DNA of 46,282 bases. It comes from Cytobacillus oceanisediminis 2691. GTDB lineage: Bacteria > Bacillota > Bacilli > Bacillales > Cytobacillaceae. This document shows positions 18,150-26,934 of the stretch, in pieces; the stretch's first letter is position 1, and each line of letters starts with the position of its first letter. The position numbers and the translations under genes were made by a program. The stretch is from NCBI RefSeq assembly GCF_007678455.1, contig NZ_VEEP01000005.1, positions 1 through 46,282 on the forward strand. The letters are read 5' to 3'. The notes under the pieces are model-generated. The model saw nothing but the letters and a program-made list of their open reading frames with translations. It was not told the DNA's origin and ran no database searches.

Positions 18150-18968
18150 ATGACAGTTGAATGGGTTTCAGAACGCAATTACGAAGATATTCTGTATGAA
18201 ACATATAATGGCATTGCGAGAATCACCATTAACCGCCCGGAAGTGCGCAACGCATTCCGTCCGAAAACGGTTATGGAAATGATCGATGCATTTTCTTATG
18301 CTCGTGATGATTCAAGCGTTGGTGTTATCGTCCTTACTGGAGCTGGAGACGATGCATTCTGCTCCGGCGGTGACCAGAAAGTACGCGGACACGGCGGATA
18401 TGTTGGTGAAGACGAGATTCCACGTTTGAACGTCCTTGACCTTCAGCGCTTGATCCGTGTAATTCCTAAGCCAGTTATCGCTCAGGTAAAGGGTTATGCA
18501 ATCGGCGGCGGCCATGTGCTTCATGTCGTATGTGACCTGACAATCGCGGCTGATAACGCTATATTCGGTCAGACAGGCCCTAAAGTAGGAAGCTTTGATG
18601 CCGGTTACGGTTCAGGCTACCTTGCAAGAATCGTCGGCCACAAAAAGGCACGTGAAATCTGGTACCTGTGCCGTCAGTACAATGCCCAGGAAGCGCTGGA
18701 CATGGGTCTTGTCAACACAGTTGTACCTCTTGACCAGGTTGAAGAGGAAACACTCAAGTGGTGTGAAGAAATGCTTGAGAAGAGCCCAACTGCTCTTCGC
18801 TTCCTGAAAGCTGCAATGAACGCTGATACTGATGGTCTTGCTGGACTACAGCAGATGGCAGGAGATGCAACATTGCTTTACTACACAACAGATGAAGCGA
18901 AAGAAGGCCGCGATGCATTCAAGGAAAAGCGCAAGCCAGACTTCGGCCAGTTCCCAAGATTCCCTTGA
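18150..18968 (+). CDS. menB: 1,4-dihydroxy-2-naphthoyl-CoA synthase MenB
   Basis: Crotonase-family ring-closing enzyme turning o-succinylbenzoyl-CoA into 1,4-dihydroxy-2-naphthoyl-CoA. CSGGDQ and [15 protein letters not shown] form the oxyanion hole and CoA site, and [14 protein letters not shown] carries the MenB-specific Asp. 272 aa. ATG at 18150 follows a consensus AGGAGG. The codon choice is more biased to C/T-ending optimal codons than its neighbours, suggesting high expression. Confidence 0.97.
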   Translation: MTVEWVSERNYEDILYETYNGIARITINRPEVRNAFRPKTVMEMIDAFSYARDDSSVGVIVLTGAGDDAFCSGGDQKVRGHGGYVGEDEIPRLNVLDLQRLIRVIPKPVIAQVKGYAIGGGHVLHVVCDLTIAADNAIFGQTGPKVGSFDAGYGSGYLARIVGHKKAREIWYLCRQYNAQEALDMGLVNTVVPLDQVEEETLKWCEEMLEKSPTALRFLKAAMNADTDGLAGLQQMAGDATLLYYTTDEAKEGRDAFKEKRKPDFGQFPRFP

Positions 18969-18984
18969 TTTTATAATTATGACA

Positions 18985-19014
18985 CAGCTTGATGGACCTC
19001 CATCAAGCTGTTTT
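18985..19014 (+). terminator. Hairpin between menB and menE
   Basis: An 11-bp perfect stem CAGCTTGATGG/CCATCAAGCTG with a 4-nt loop, followed by only TTTT. It may act as a partial terminator or as an mRNA end/stability element that keeps menB message above menE and menC. Whether it terminates is an inference. Confidence 0.6.
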
Positions 19015-19039
19015 AGTATGTAGAGAAAGGGTGACATCA

Positions 19040-20530
19040 ATGTCAGAAACGATACCGAATTGGCTGAAAAAGCGGGCCGATCTCTCTCCAGACCGGGAAG
19101 CGCTGATATTTGAAGAACATACCTATACGTTTAAGCAAGTTTTTGAAAAAGCAAAAACGTATGCGGGAAAACTTGGCGCACTGGGGATTCAAAAAGGTGT
19201 GGCGGCTGCCGTGCTGTTTTCCAATCAGGCTGAATCTGCCTTTATTTTATACGCTTTGCAAATGGCGGGAGTCAGAGCGGTTATTTTGAACAATCGCCTG
19301 ACATCAGAAGAACTGTCATGGCAGCTGGATGATAGTCAAGCGGTCGTACTTCTATATGAAACTCGCTTCATTGATAAAGTATCAGGAATTCATTCTGATA
19401 CAAAGAAGGTCAGCATCAATGATTTAAAAGAACTCGAAGGAATAAATCCATTTATTCTTGAAGAATACGATATGGATGAAGTCACTTCGATCATGTATAC
19501 ATCAGGCACAACCGGCAATCCGAAAGGGGTCATGCAAACATATGGAAACCACTGGTGGAGCGCGAATGCTTCAGCGCTCAATCTTGGTTTGCATGTTCAG
19601 GATAAATGGCTTTGCACTGTGCCTATTTTCCATATTAGCGGCTACTCTATTTTAATGAGGGGCCAAATATATGGAATGCCGATTGTCTTACATTCTTCTT
19701 TCGAGGAGAAAAAGGCAATCGAAGATATCAGTCGATATCAGATCACCATTATGTCGGTCGTCAGCACGATGCTAAGGCGGATCATTGACGAATTGGGCTC
19801 TGACAGACTGCCGGGATCATTCCGATGCATGCTGTTGGGGGGCGGGCCTGCTCCTTTACCATTACTTCAATCCTGTCTGGAAAAAGATATCCCGGTATTC
19901 CAAACCTATGGGATGACAGAAACTTCTTCACAGTTTGCGACATTATCACCGGAATACAGCATTGAGCGCCTTGGTTCTGCCGGTAAAGCGCTATTTTCCA
20001 ACCAGATACGGATTGTGGATGCAGATGGCCTGGATGTTCCGCCTGGTGCAGAGGGTGAAATTGTTGTAAAAGGGCCGAACGTGACAGTCGGGTACTTGAA
20101 CCGCCCTGATGAAACGGCAGATAAAATCCGTGAGAGATGGCTTCATACCGGTGATATTGGCTATGTGGACGGAGATGGATTCCTATATGTTCTTGACCGC
20201 CGTTCCGATTTAATTATTTCCGGCGGGGAAAATGTCTATCCTGCTGAAATTGAAGGCGTCCTGCTTTCGCATCCAGGTGTGGCTGATGCCGGAGTGATTG
20301 GAATGCCTGATGAGCAATGGGGACAGGTGCCTGTCGCTTTTATTGTGAAAAATGATTTGGGCGTGTCAGAAGAAGAGTTGCTCAAGCTATGTGAACAAAA
20401 ACTTGCAAAATACAAGCTTCCTAAAAAGTTCTACTTTGTTGACAGCCTGCCGCGTAATGCCGCAAAGAAATTATTAAGGCGCAAACTGCGCGAGTGGCTG
20501 GATGTGGAGCGTGATGAAAATGGCGATTAA
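19040..20530 (+). CDS. menE: o-Succinylbenzoate-CoA ligase MenE
   Basis: ANL-superfamily acyl-CoA ligase that activates o-succinylbenzoate before MenB. The AMP-binding P-loop YTSGTTGNPKG is at residues 153-163; YGMTETSS, HTGDIGYVDGDGFLYVLDR and the C-terminal PRNAAKKLLR with its catalytic Lys follow in order. ATG 19040 is preceded by AAAGGGTGA; an in-frame ATG at 18989 lies inside the hairpin and is rejected. 496 aa. Its 3' end overlaps the start of menC. Confidence 0.95.
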   Translation: MSETIPNWLKKRADLSPDREALIFEEHTYTFKQVFEKAKTYAGKLGALGIQKGVAAAVLFSNQAESAFILYALQMAGVRAVILNNRLTSEELSWQLDDSQAVVLLYETRFIDKVSGIHSDTKKVSINDLKELEGINPFILEEYDMDEVTSIMYTSGTTGNPKGVMQTYGNHWWSANASALNLGLHVQDKWLCTVPIFHISGYSILMRGQIYGMPIVLHSSFEEKKAIEDISRYQITIMSVVSTMLRRIIDELGSDRLPGSFRCMLLGGGPAPLPLLQSCLEKDIPVFQTYGMTETSSQFATLSPEYSIERLGSAGKALFSNQIRIVDADGLDVPPGAEGEIVVKGPNVTVGYLNRPDETADKIRERWLHTGDIGYVDGDGFLYVLDRRSDLIISGGENVYPAEIEGVLLSHPGVADAGVIGMPDEQWGQVPVAFIVKNDLGVSEEELLKLCEQKLAKYKLPKKFYFVDSLPRNAAKKLLRRKLREWLDVERDENGD

Positions 20531-21626
20531 GTCGGTACATTTATCGGTCATTAAAATGCCATTGAAGCAGCCTTTCATGACTCATTTAGGTTCCGTGACC
20601 GACAGGGAAGCGATCATAGTAGAAGTGGAAGATCGTAATGGCATCACTGGATATGGCGAAGGGGTAGCATTTTCATCACCCTGGTATACGGAGGAAACGG
20701 TGCAAACCTCATATCATGTGCTTAAAGATTTTTTGATCCCTCTTTTGAAAAAAAAGGGGATCAGCCATCCTGAAGAAGCTTTCGGGTTGTTCAGTTCCGT
20801 GCGCAGGAATCATATGGCAAAGGCCGCCCTTGAAACAGCACTCTGGGATCTGCAGGCAAAGAAAGAGGAAATTCCGCTATCGAGACTTATTGGCGGAACG
20901 ATGTCAGAGATACCTGCAGGTGTGGTTGTCGGGAACCCAAATTTGTCTGAAGTCCTGAAACAAATCGAAAGCTATCTGGATCAAGGCTTCAAGCGCGTGA
21001 AAATTAAAATAAGCCCCGAAACTGACTACCAGTTAATTTCGGGAATTCGTCAGCAGTTTCCTGATCTGCCACTGATGGCCGATGCAAACTCGGCATACTC
21101 TCTCAGGGATGCGAACCGGTTAAAAGCACTTGATGATTTTAGCCTGCTGATGATCGAACAGCCATTGGGTTTTGATGACATTATTGATCATGCCAAACTT
21201 CAGAACCAGATCAAGACACCCATCTGCCTGGATGAAAGCATCGTCACTTTCGATGACGCTAGGAAAGCAGTCGAACTCGGCAGCTGCGGGGTCATTAATA
21301 TAAAAGTCGGCCGTGTCGGCGGCATTGGCGAAGCAAAAAGAATTCATGACTACTGCCGCTCAAAAGGCATTCCTGTCTGGGCAGGCGGCATGATAGAATT
21401 CGGCATTTCAAGAGCCCATAATATTGCGCTCGCTTCACTGCCAGGATTCACAATACCAGGGGATATTTCCGGTTCGGACCGCTATTGGGAAGAAGATATC
21501 ATAGAGCCGGAGATCAAAGTGGAAAACGGGATGATCCAGGTGCCTGAGAACCCTGGTATCGGTTTTGAACTGAACAGGAAACGAATGAAGGAAGTAACTG
21601 TTTTTGAAGAACGGTTTGAGTTTTAG
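20514..21626 (+). CDS. menC: o-Succinylbenzoate synthase MenC
   Basis: Enolase-superfamily dehydratase producing o-succinylbenzoate from SHCHC. Visible are KRVKIKI (catalytic Lys region), the metal ligands in MADANSAY, MIEQPLG and CLDESI, and the later IKVGRVGG. About 370 aa. Start choice is uncertain: ATG at 20514 or 20520 lie 4 and 10 nt after GGAG inside the menE end, and an earlier ATG at 20502 precedes that site. I use 20514. Last gene of the operon. Confidence 0.94.
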   Translation: MKMAIKSVHLSVIKMPLKQPFMTHLGSVTDREAIIVEVEDRNGITGYGEGVAFSSPWYTEETVQTSYHVLKDFLIPLLKKKGISHPEEAFGLFSSVRRNHMAKAALETALWDLQAKKEEIPLSRLIGGTMSEIPAGVVVGNPNLSEVLKQIESYLDQGFKRVKIKISPETDYQLISGIRQQFPDLPLMADANSAYSLRDANRLKALDDFSLLMIEQPLGFDDIIDHAKLQNQIKTPICLDESIVTFDDARKAVELGSCGVINIKVGRVGGIGEAKRIHDYCRSKGIPVWAGGMIEFGISRAHNIALASLPGFTIPGDISGSDRYWEEDIIEPEIKVENGMIQVPENPGIGFELNRKRMKEVTVFEERFEF

Positions 21627-21636
21627 AAAATGTGGA

Positions 21637-21668
21637 GAGCACTGCTTTGGCAGTGCTTTATTTTTTTG
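21637..21668 (+). terminator. Terminator of the men operon
   Basis: Stem GCACTGC/GCAGTGC (21639-21645, 21650-21656) with loop TTTG, followed by TTTATTTTTTT. Confidence 0.9.
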
Positions 21669-21706
21669 TCAGGTCAAATTGGAAAAAGTGAGTGTTTTTT
21701 TCCAAT

Positions 21707-21826
21707 TCGCTATAAAAAGGAAAAAGTCGCTATAAAAACGAAAAACTCGCTATAATAATAAAAAAATCGCTATATAAATGAAATTTTCGCTATATAAATT
21801 AAAATCTCGCTATAAAAATTATCGTA
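21707..21826. repeat. Array of six 20-bp units with a fixed head and variable tail
   Basis: TCGCTAT begins at 21707, 21727, 21747, 21767, 21787 and 21807, exactly 20 bp apart. The head TCGCTATAAAAA (or TCGCTATATAAA) is kept and the last 8-9 bp vary. It is preceded by an inverted repeat AATTGGAAAAA/TTTTTCCAATT (21678-21706). Located between the men terminator and the hmp promoter. Confidence 0.9.
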
Positions 21827-21960
21827 AGTCCTTTTTTCGTATAGTTTAATGGTCTTAATCATCCATATTTGGTGATTGATTCATTTTACTCATGAATTAC
21901 GTTAGGAATGAAGCAAATCCCAATGAAAAAAGCTGATTCAAAAGAACTATTTTACGATAG

Positions 21961-22003
21961 TGTGATTTGAATCACTTAGTCTGCTGAAATAATTTATTAT
22001 AAT
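21961..22003 (+). promoter_or_regulatory. hmp promoter with an Fnr/CRP-family site
   Basis: TGTGA-N6-TCACT (21961-21976) matches the Bacillus Fnr consensus TGTGA-N6-TCACA with one change. A perfect TATAAT lies at 21998-22003 and no -35 hexamer is present. With transcription starting about 7 nt after the -10, the box centre is at about -41.5, the class II activator position. Confidence 0.72.
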
Positions 22004-22064
22004 CACTATGGGAATGAGGTAAAACGCCTCAACGAGAAGATATTGACATAGGGGAGTGTTTGAA

Positions 22065-23279
22065 ATGCTAGATCAGAAAACGATTGAGATCATCAAATCA
22101 ACAGTACCAGTACTTGAAGTGCACGGAGAACAAATCACGACAGTATTCTATAAAACTATGTTCGAAAACCATCCAGAATTATTGAACATTTTTAACCATG
22201 CAAACCAGAAGCAGGGCAGACAGCAAAGAGCGCTGGCTGGAACAGTCTATGCTGCTGCAAAATACATCGATAATCTTGAAGCGATCCTTCCGGTTGTAAA
22301 CCAGATTGCGCATAAGCACCGCAGCCTTGGCATCCTGCCTGAGCATTATCCAATCGTCGGAAAGCACTTGCTGATTGCGATCAAGGAAGTTCTTGGAGAT
22401 GCGGCTACAGATGAAATCATCAATGCGTGGGCCGCAGCATATGGCGTAATCGCGGACGCATTCATCTCTGTGGAGGCGGAAATGTATGATGAAGCTGCGA
22501 ACCAAAGAGGCGGCTGGAAGGACTTCCGTCCATTTATTGTTGCGAAAAGAGTCGAGGAAAGTGATGTCATCACTTCTTTCTACTTGAAGCCGGTCGATGG
22601 GAAGGCAATCGCTGCATTTAAGCCAGGGCAGTATATCAGCATCAAGCTAGAAATCGAAGGCGAAGAGTTCACACATATCCGCCAGTACAGCCTATCAGAT
22701 GCTCCTGGAAAAGATTATTACCGTATCAGCGTGAAAAAAGAAGCTGGCATGGAAACTCCGGATGGCAAAGTATCGAACTACCTGCACAACAGCGTAGAAG
22801 AAGGCGAAGTTCTGCAAATTAGTGCACCAGCAGGCGACTTCTTCCTTGATACAGAAAAAGATACTCCAGTCGTACTGCTAAGCGGCGGTGTTGGCCTGAC
22901 TCCGATGGTCAGCATGCTGAACACCGTAGCAGAACTGCAGCCGGAAAAAGAAGTGACTTTCATCCATGCAGCCCAGAATGGAAAAGTGCATGCCCTTAAA
23001 GAGGAAGTCGCAGCAACCGCAGCCAAAGCAAAGGTCAATTCAGTAGTATTCTACGACCAGCCAACAGAAGAAGACCGCCAGAACAACAGCTTTGATGTTG
23101 AAGGGTATATTACAAAAGAATGGCTAAAAGAAAATGTGAACCTTGAACAATCAGACTTCTATTTCTGCGGCCCAGTACCATTCATGAAAGCAGTCAACTC
23201 TGCATTAAAAGATCTTGGCGTTACAGAAGACAGAATTCACTTCGAATTCTTCGGGCCAATGGCAAGCTTAGAGGCTTAA
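22065..23279 (+). CDS. hmp: Flavohaemoglobin Hmp (nitric oxide dioxygenase)
   Basis: Cytosolic enzyme converting nitric oxide and oxygen to nitrate with NAD(P)H. The N-terminal globin domain has the expected haem-pocket residues Y29, Q53 and proximal H85 (IAHKHRSLGI). FAD-binding RQYSLSD and then the NAD domain GGVGLTPMVSML and FCGPVPFM follow. 404 aa. ATG 22065 is 7 nt after AGGGGAG; an in-frame GTG at 22056 overlaps that site. Single-gene unit with its own promoter and terminator. Confidence 0.97.
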   Translation: MLDQKTIEIIKSTVPVLEVHGEQITTVFYKTMFENHPELLNIFNHANQKQGRQQRALAGTVYAAAKYIDNLEAILPVVNQIAHKHRSLGILPEHYPIVGKHLLIAIKEVLGDAATDEIINAWAAAYGVIADAFISVEAEMYDEAANQRGGWKDFRPFIVAKRVEESDVITSFYLKPVDGKAIAAFKPGQYISIKLEIEGEEFTHIRQYSLSDAPGKDYYRISVKKEAGMETPDGKVSNYLHNSVEEGEVLQISAPAGDFFLDTEKDTPVVLLSGGVGLTPMVSMLNTVAELQPEKEVTFIHAAQNGKVHALKEEVAATAAKAKVNSVVFYDQPTEEDRQNNSFDVEGYITKEWLKENVNLEQSDFYFCGPVPFMKAVNSALKDLGVTEDRIHFEFFGPMASLEA

Positions 23280-23309
23280 CTGGCTATATAAATATATTCA
23301 AAATAAAAA

Positions 23310-23351
23310 AACAACGCTTGGGGATGTTAACGTACCAAGCGTTGTTTTTTT
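23310..23351. terminator. Bidirectional terminator between hmp and the anti-sigma gene
   Basis: 12-bp stem AACAACGCTTGG/CCAAGCGTTGTT with T-run on the plus strand and a matching A-run before it that gives Ts on the minus strand. Confidence 0.92.
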
Positions 23352-23358
23352 ATAAGCT

Positions 23359-24114
23359 TTATCTCTCAGCTTCAAAGTTAAATAAATTGGCAAGTCGTAT
23401 TAACTCCTCTGAATCACCCTGCTTTTTATCCAACAACCCATCATTAGTCATATAGTATACATAATTTTTGGTTACGATATATAACGCAGTTGAGCCATAC
23501 TCTGTTGTCGGTTCATGTAGAAATGCGCGTTGACCTGAAACGTTTATTTCAGTGACTTTTGTTCCGTATAGGGGATGTTCGGGAAAGAAATGCCTACTCA
23601 TTTCTTCAACTGATCCCGTTTCATTCTTTGTATAATGTACTGAAATAAACCTTCCTTCTGAAGTCGGGTAAAAAGCCTGTGTAAATATTTGTTCTTTACT
23701 GCCTATTTTTTCAACAGATACTGCAAGAAGTGGTTCTCCTGAGATTGTATTGATCTCCTTGTAGGCATCCATTGGATAAACGACATATTCCATTCCTTTT
23801 TCGGTTAAAACCGGTGTCTCTTTTCCGTTGATCACTTCCATTGTATACAGCTTTTCTTTATTTGATAGCATTCCAGAGACAAATGAATCTTCATTCCCCA
23901 ATTGAATAATGAGCAAAAACAGTAGAGAAAAAGTTATACTTATGGTTGATGCGTAACCAGAAATTTTAAAAATTCGAGATTTGACCTTTTCTTTATAAAT
24001 TTGCCTCTCCAGTTTTCTCCTGACTGAATTGGCTTGATCCTGACTCCATTCCAAATCATATTCTACTTTCTGAAGAGCACGATTAAAAGTGTTCAATTCA
24101 CTTTGTATGTTCAT
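23359..24114 (-). CDS. Probable membrane-bound anti-sigma factor
   Basis: 251 aa with a basic, alpha-helical N-terminal 50 residues (cytosolic), one hydrophobic segment at about 52-71 and a 180-residue C-terminal part expected outside the membrane. No enzyme motif is seen and I cannot place the extracellular part in a named family. The start ATG lies 17 bp inside the end of the ECF sigma gene on the same strand, the usual arrangement of a sigma factor and its regulator. Anti-sigma function is inferred from topology and context. Confidence 0.7.
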   Translation of the reverse strand: MNIQSELNTFNRALQKVEYDLEWSQDQANSVRRKLERQIYKEKVKSRIFKISGYASTISITFSLLFLLIIQLGNEDSFVSGMLSNKEKLYTMEVINGKETPVLTEKGMEYVVYPMDAYKEINTISGEPLLAVSVEKIGSKEQIFTQAFYPTSEGRFISVHYTKNETGSVEEMSRHFFPEHPLYGTKVTEINVSGQRAFLHEPTTEYGSTALYIVTKNYVYYMTNDGLLDKKQGDSEELIRLANLFNFEAER

Positions 24115-24625
24115 TTAACCACGACTCCTTTATCAATCTTTTTTCCAAAGCTAACATCCCACGATGCAAGGTGGATTTTACTTTACTTTCCGAACAATTC
24201 AATATTTCCGCTGTTTCAGTAATTGAAAAACCCTTTATTTTTCTAAGGATGATTACTTCTCGGTGTGATTGTTTAAGTGCACTTAATGCTTCGTATATTT
24301 CCTTAGAACTTTCTTTAAGCTGTACTACATTCTCTGGCAATAGTTTTATGTCAACTTGAGGTTGAAACAACTCTTTTATAAAACGAATTGGTTTTTGCTT
24401 TCTTAAGTAATCAACAGTTGTGTTATGAGCAATACTGAATAACCAAGTCTTTTCACTAGAATCACGATTGAAATTATGATAATACTTATATGCCTTGAAA
24501 AAAGTTTCCTGGGTTAAATCCTCAGCCTGCTGATAGTCTTTGGTGAGCATGAAAATAAATTTGAAAATTGTTTGATGATAAAGATCGTACCATTCATTTA
24601 TATCTTCATCCCTGTAGTCAGCCAT
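24098..24625 (-). CDS. ECF-type RNA polymerase sigma factor
   Basis: 175 aa, two sigma domains: region 2 at about 10-80 (YHQTIFKFIFMLTKD, AEDLTQETFFKAY, TWLFSIAHNTTVDYLRK) and region 4 at about 110-165 (ALSALKQSHREVIILRK, GFSITETAEILNCSESKVKSTLHRG helix-turn-helix). It directs RNA polymerase to a dedicated promoter set, probably under control of the membrane protein encoded downstream. ATG 24625 has GGGAGAG upstream. Which B. subtilis ECF factor it corresponds to cannot be decided by eye. Confidence 0.93.
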   Translation of the reverse strand: MADYRDEDINEWYDLYHQTIFKFIFMLTKDYQQAEDLTQETFFKAYKYYHNFNRDSSEKTWLFSIAHNTTVDYLRKQKPIRFIKELFQPQVDIKLLPENVVQLKESSKEIYEALSALKQSHREVIILRKIKGFSITETAEILNCSESKVKSTLHRGMLALEKRLIKESWLNEHTK

Positions 24626-24658
24626 ATAAATTCTCTCCCTGCTAATGAACTCAATACT

Positions 24659-24686
24659 TAGACGTGTGAGATTATAAAAGGTTTTG
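24659..24686 (-). promoter_or_regulatory. Candidate ECF promoter (autoregulation) of the sigma gene
   Basis: Minus strand: CAAAAC (24686-24681), 16-bp spacer, CGTCTA (24664-24659). This resembles Bacillus ECF promoters (TGAAAC, 16-17 bp, CGTA/CGTC). The leader would be about 25 nt. A sigma-A-like TATAAT is present inside the spacer, so a housekeeping start is also possible. Confidence 0.55.
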
Positions 24687-24733
24687 GTATATTTAAAATC
24701 TTTTTTACATCGGAATAAAATGGCAGAATTTTA

Positions 24734-24762
24734 TTGACTTCCTGGAAATTTCTGAATAAAAT
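24734..24762 (+). promoter_or_regulatory. Sigma-A promoter of the T-box/metRS unit
   Basis: TTGACT (24734-24739), 17-bp spacer, TAAAAT (24757-24762), about 15-20 bp before the first T-box stem. Confidence 0.8.
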
Positions 24763-24784
24763 CAGATTAATAAATTTTTAAAAG

Positions 24785-25080
24785 CAATGAAGAGAAAAAG
24801 TAGGGTGCCCCTGTTTTTTACCAGAGAGCTTCGGAAGCTGAAAAGAAGCAAAGACAGACACTTGAAAAATGGTCTCTGAGCTCCGTCCTGAACATGCTGC
24901 AGGCATAAGTAGGTAACGGCGAGAGTTGGCACTCGTTATCAATGTCACAGTATAAGAGCAGGCATTCCATGCTCCGTACTTGGTGAGGCAAATAGTGTAA
25001 GCTATTTGCGAAATAAGGTGGTATCACGGGGAATCCAAACCTCGTCCTTAACTTTTACGGTTAAGGGCGGGGTTTTTTTA
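24785..25080 (+). promoter_or_regulatory. T-box riboswitch, methionine specifier
   Basis: Stem I begins near GAAGAGAAAAAGTA. The specifier is ATG at 24869-24871: it is preceded by GAAAA and followed after five bases by TGAGC, the spacing seen in known T-boxes. Stem III GCAAATAG/CTATTTGC lies at 24988-25009. The T-box AAGGTGGTATCACGGG is at about 25015-25030; its TGGT would pair with the ACCA end of uncharged tRNA-Met (A73). The terminator CCTCGTCCTTAA/TTAAGGGCGGGG plus seven Ts (25040-25079) competes with the antiterminator. It turns on the MetRS gene when methionyl-tRNA is short. Confidence 0.94.
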
Positions 25081-25103
25081 TTCTTCTAAGGAGGTCATAT
25101 TAA

Positions 25104-26741
25104 ATGAGCATTTTTATTGGAGGAGCATGGGCTTATGTTAATGGATCCTTGCATCTCGGGCATATTTCCAGTCTGTTGCCGGGGGATATTTTAGCAAGGT
25201 ATTACCGGTTAAAAGGAGAAAAAGTTCTATATGTTTCTGGCAGCGACTGCAATGGTACACCTATTACGATCAGAGCGAAACAGGAGGAAGTTACGGCAAA
25301 AGAGATAGCGGATTACTATCATAACGAATTCGTTGATTGTTTTTCTCGTCTGGGGTTCTCTTATGACCTGTATACGAGGACTGATACAGAACATCATCAT
25401 CAAATTGTTCAAGCCATCTTTTTGGAGTTGTTGGAGAAAGGATTCATTTACAAGAAAGAAATTGATCAATTGTATTGCGAGCATGATAAACAGTTTTTGC
25501 CTGACCGATATGTAGAGGGTCTATGCCCAATCTGCGGAGCGAATGCACGGGGTGATCAATGCGACGCCTGTTCAAGTGTATTGGAACCTCTGGATTTGCT
25601 GGATAGACGATGCAAAATCTGCGGTCAGCCGCCAACGGTGAGAAAAACGGAACACTTTTATTTTGCCTTAAGAGCCTTTCAAAAGACTCTGGAACACTAT
25701 GTTGCTGAAGCAGAAAGCAATGGGGACTGGCGTGATAATGCCATCTCTCTGACCAGGAGATATCTGAAGGAGGGTCTTCAGGATCGGGCCGTATCACGTG
25801 ATTTAGACCATGGGGTAAGTGTGCCGATAAAGGGGTATGAGCAAAAGAAAATCTATGTGTGGATCGAGGCTGTTTCTGGTTACTATACCGCCAGTAAATT
25901 ATGGGCAAAAGAAACAAATGGGGATGACCAGATTTTTTGGAGTTATGGGACTGAATCTTATTATGTACACGGCAAAGACAATATCCCTTTCCATTCCATC
26001 ATTTGGCCTGCGATCCTAGCCGGGTTAGGAAAAGATCCATTGCCAACTCACATTGTTTCGAATGAATATCTCACATTGGAAAAAAGAAAATTGTCGACCA
26101 GCAGAAATTGGGCTGTCTGGGTCCCTGATATTTTAGAGAGGTATGATCCTGATTCTATCAGATATTTTCTGACGATTAACGCCCCCGAAAATCGGGATGC
26201 GGATTTCTCGTGGAAGGAATTTATCTATAGTCATAATAGTGAATTGCTTGGTGCATATGGAAACCTTGTGAACCGGACCTTGAAGTTCATCCAGAAATCA
26301 TTTGATGGCATCATTCCGGAAAAAAGAATTAGCAAAGAAATAGTGGATCGGGTTGCCAGACTATATGAAGACACAGGCCGAAGTATTGAGGAGACAAGGT
26401 TTAAACAGGCATTGGAAACAGTATTTGATTTGGTCAGATATTCGAATAAATACTTTGACCAGCAGCAGCCCTGGAGACAGGTCCATGAAAATGTAGAAGA
26501 ATGCAAACAGACTCTGGCAGACTGTGTCTACATCATAGGGAATCTGGCCAATATCCTGACACCTTTCTTGCCTTTTTCTAGTAAAAAGGTAAAACACATG
26601 CTGTCTTTTACAGAAGAATACTGGAAACCGCAGAAAATCACAGCTCGTAGTGTAACTGCTGTAGAGCCTTTATTTGAACGGATCGATCCAGAAAGGATTC
26701 ATATAGAATTAGAAAGTCTGGGCAGAGGACAAAGGGTTTGA
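25104..26741 (+). CDS. Methionyl-tRNA synthetase, second (MetRS2-like) type
   Basis: Class I synthetase charging tRNA-Met. The HIGH motif is HLGH at residues 17-20 and the KMSKS motif is KLSTS at 329-333. Between them is a zinc-knuckle region: C141-x2-C144-x8-C153-x2-C156 and then C170-x2-C173 whose second pair is missing. 545 aa, so it lacks the C-terminal tRNA-binding EMAP-like domain of the usual long Bacillus MetG. ATG 25104 follows AAGGAGG. The main metG of Bacillus lies elsewhere, so this is probably an extra copy (inference), kept under methionine T-box control. Confidence 0.92.
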   Translation: MSIFIGGAWAYVNGSLHLGHISSLLPGDILARYYRLKGEKVLYVSGSDCNGTPITIRAKQEEVTAKEIADYYHNEFVDCFSRLGFSYDLYTRTDTEHHHQIVQAIFLELLEKGFIYKKEIDQLYCEHDKQFLPDRYVEGLCPICGANARGDQCDACSSVLEPLDLLDRRCKICGQPPTVRKTEHFYFALRAFQKTLEHYVAEAESNGDWRDNAISLTRRYLKEGLQDRAVSRDLDHGVSVPIKGYEQKKIYVWIEAVSGYYTASKLWAKETNGDDQIFWSYGTESYYVHGKDNIPFHSIIWPAILAGLGKDPLPTHIVSNEYLTLEKRKLSTSRNWAVWVPDILERYDPDSIRYFLTINAPENRDADFSWKEFIYSHNSELLGAYGNLVNRTLKFIQKSFDGIIPEKRISKEIVDRVARLYEDTGRSIEETRFKQALETVFDLVRYSNKYFDQQQPWRQVHENVEECKQTLADCVYIIGNLANILTPFLPFSSKKVKHMLSFTEEYWKPQKITARSVTAVEPLFERIDPERIHIELESLGRGQRV

Positions 26742-26794
26742 TTGTTTTTTTAAAACGGCAGCAGGGGGTTGTGAAGTTAGAGGGAGGTGTCTAA

Positions 26795-26902
26795 ATAAAA
26801 ATAGTGTTGGATTCCGCTTGCGGTAAGGATTCCACGCTTGCATTATATAAATTAGATAAACCGGATTATGAGTTTGATTCAATGTTCTTACTAAAGGCTT
26901 GA
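26795..26902 (+). pseudogene. Remnant of a Dph6-like PP-loop ATP pyrophosphatase
   Basis: The frame reads IKIVLDSACGKDSTLALYKL and continues about 15 residues to a TGA. This matches the N-terminus of the ATP-pyrophosphatase (DUF71/Dph6-type) family, whose P-loop is SGGKDS followed by xLALYKL. A good ribosome binding site GAGGGAGGTG (26780-26789) stands in front, but the start codon position is ATA and only about 35 residues of a normally 200+ residue protein remain. Loss of the start and of nearly all the gene indicates decay after the MetRS gene. Confidence 0.6.
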
Positions 26903-26934
26903 ATAGGACCGGGAGCAACCCGATCCTGGATTGA

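Noticed and set aside
21707-21826. CRISPR-like array of short repeats with variable parts
   Set aside because: Heads of about 11 bp and tails of 9 bp are far too short for CRISPR, and the tails are low-complexity A-rich.
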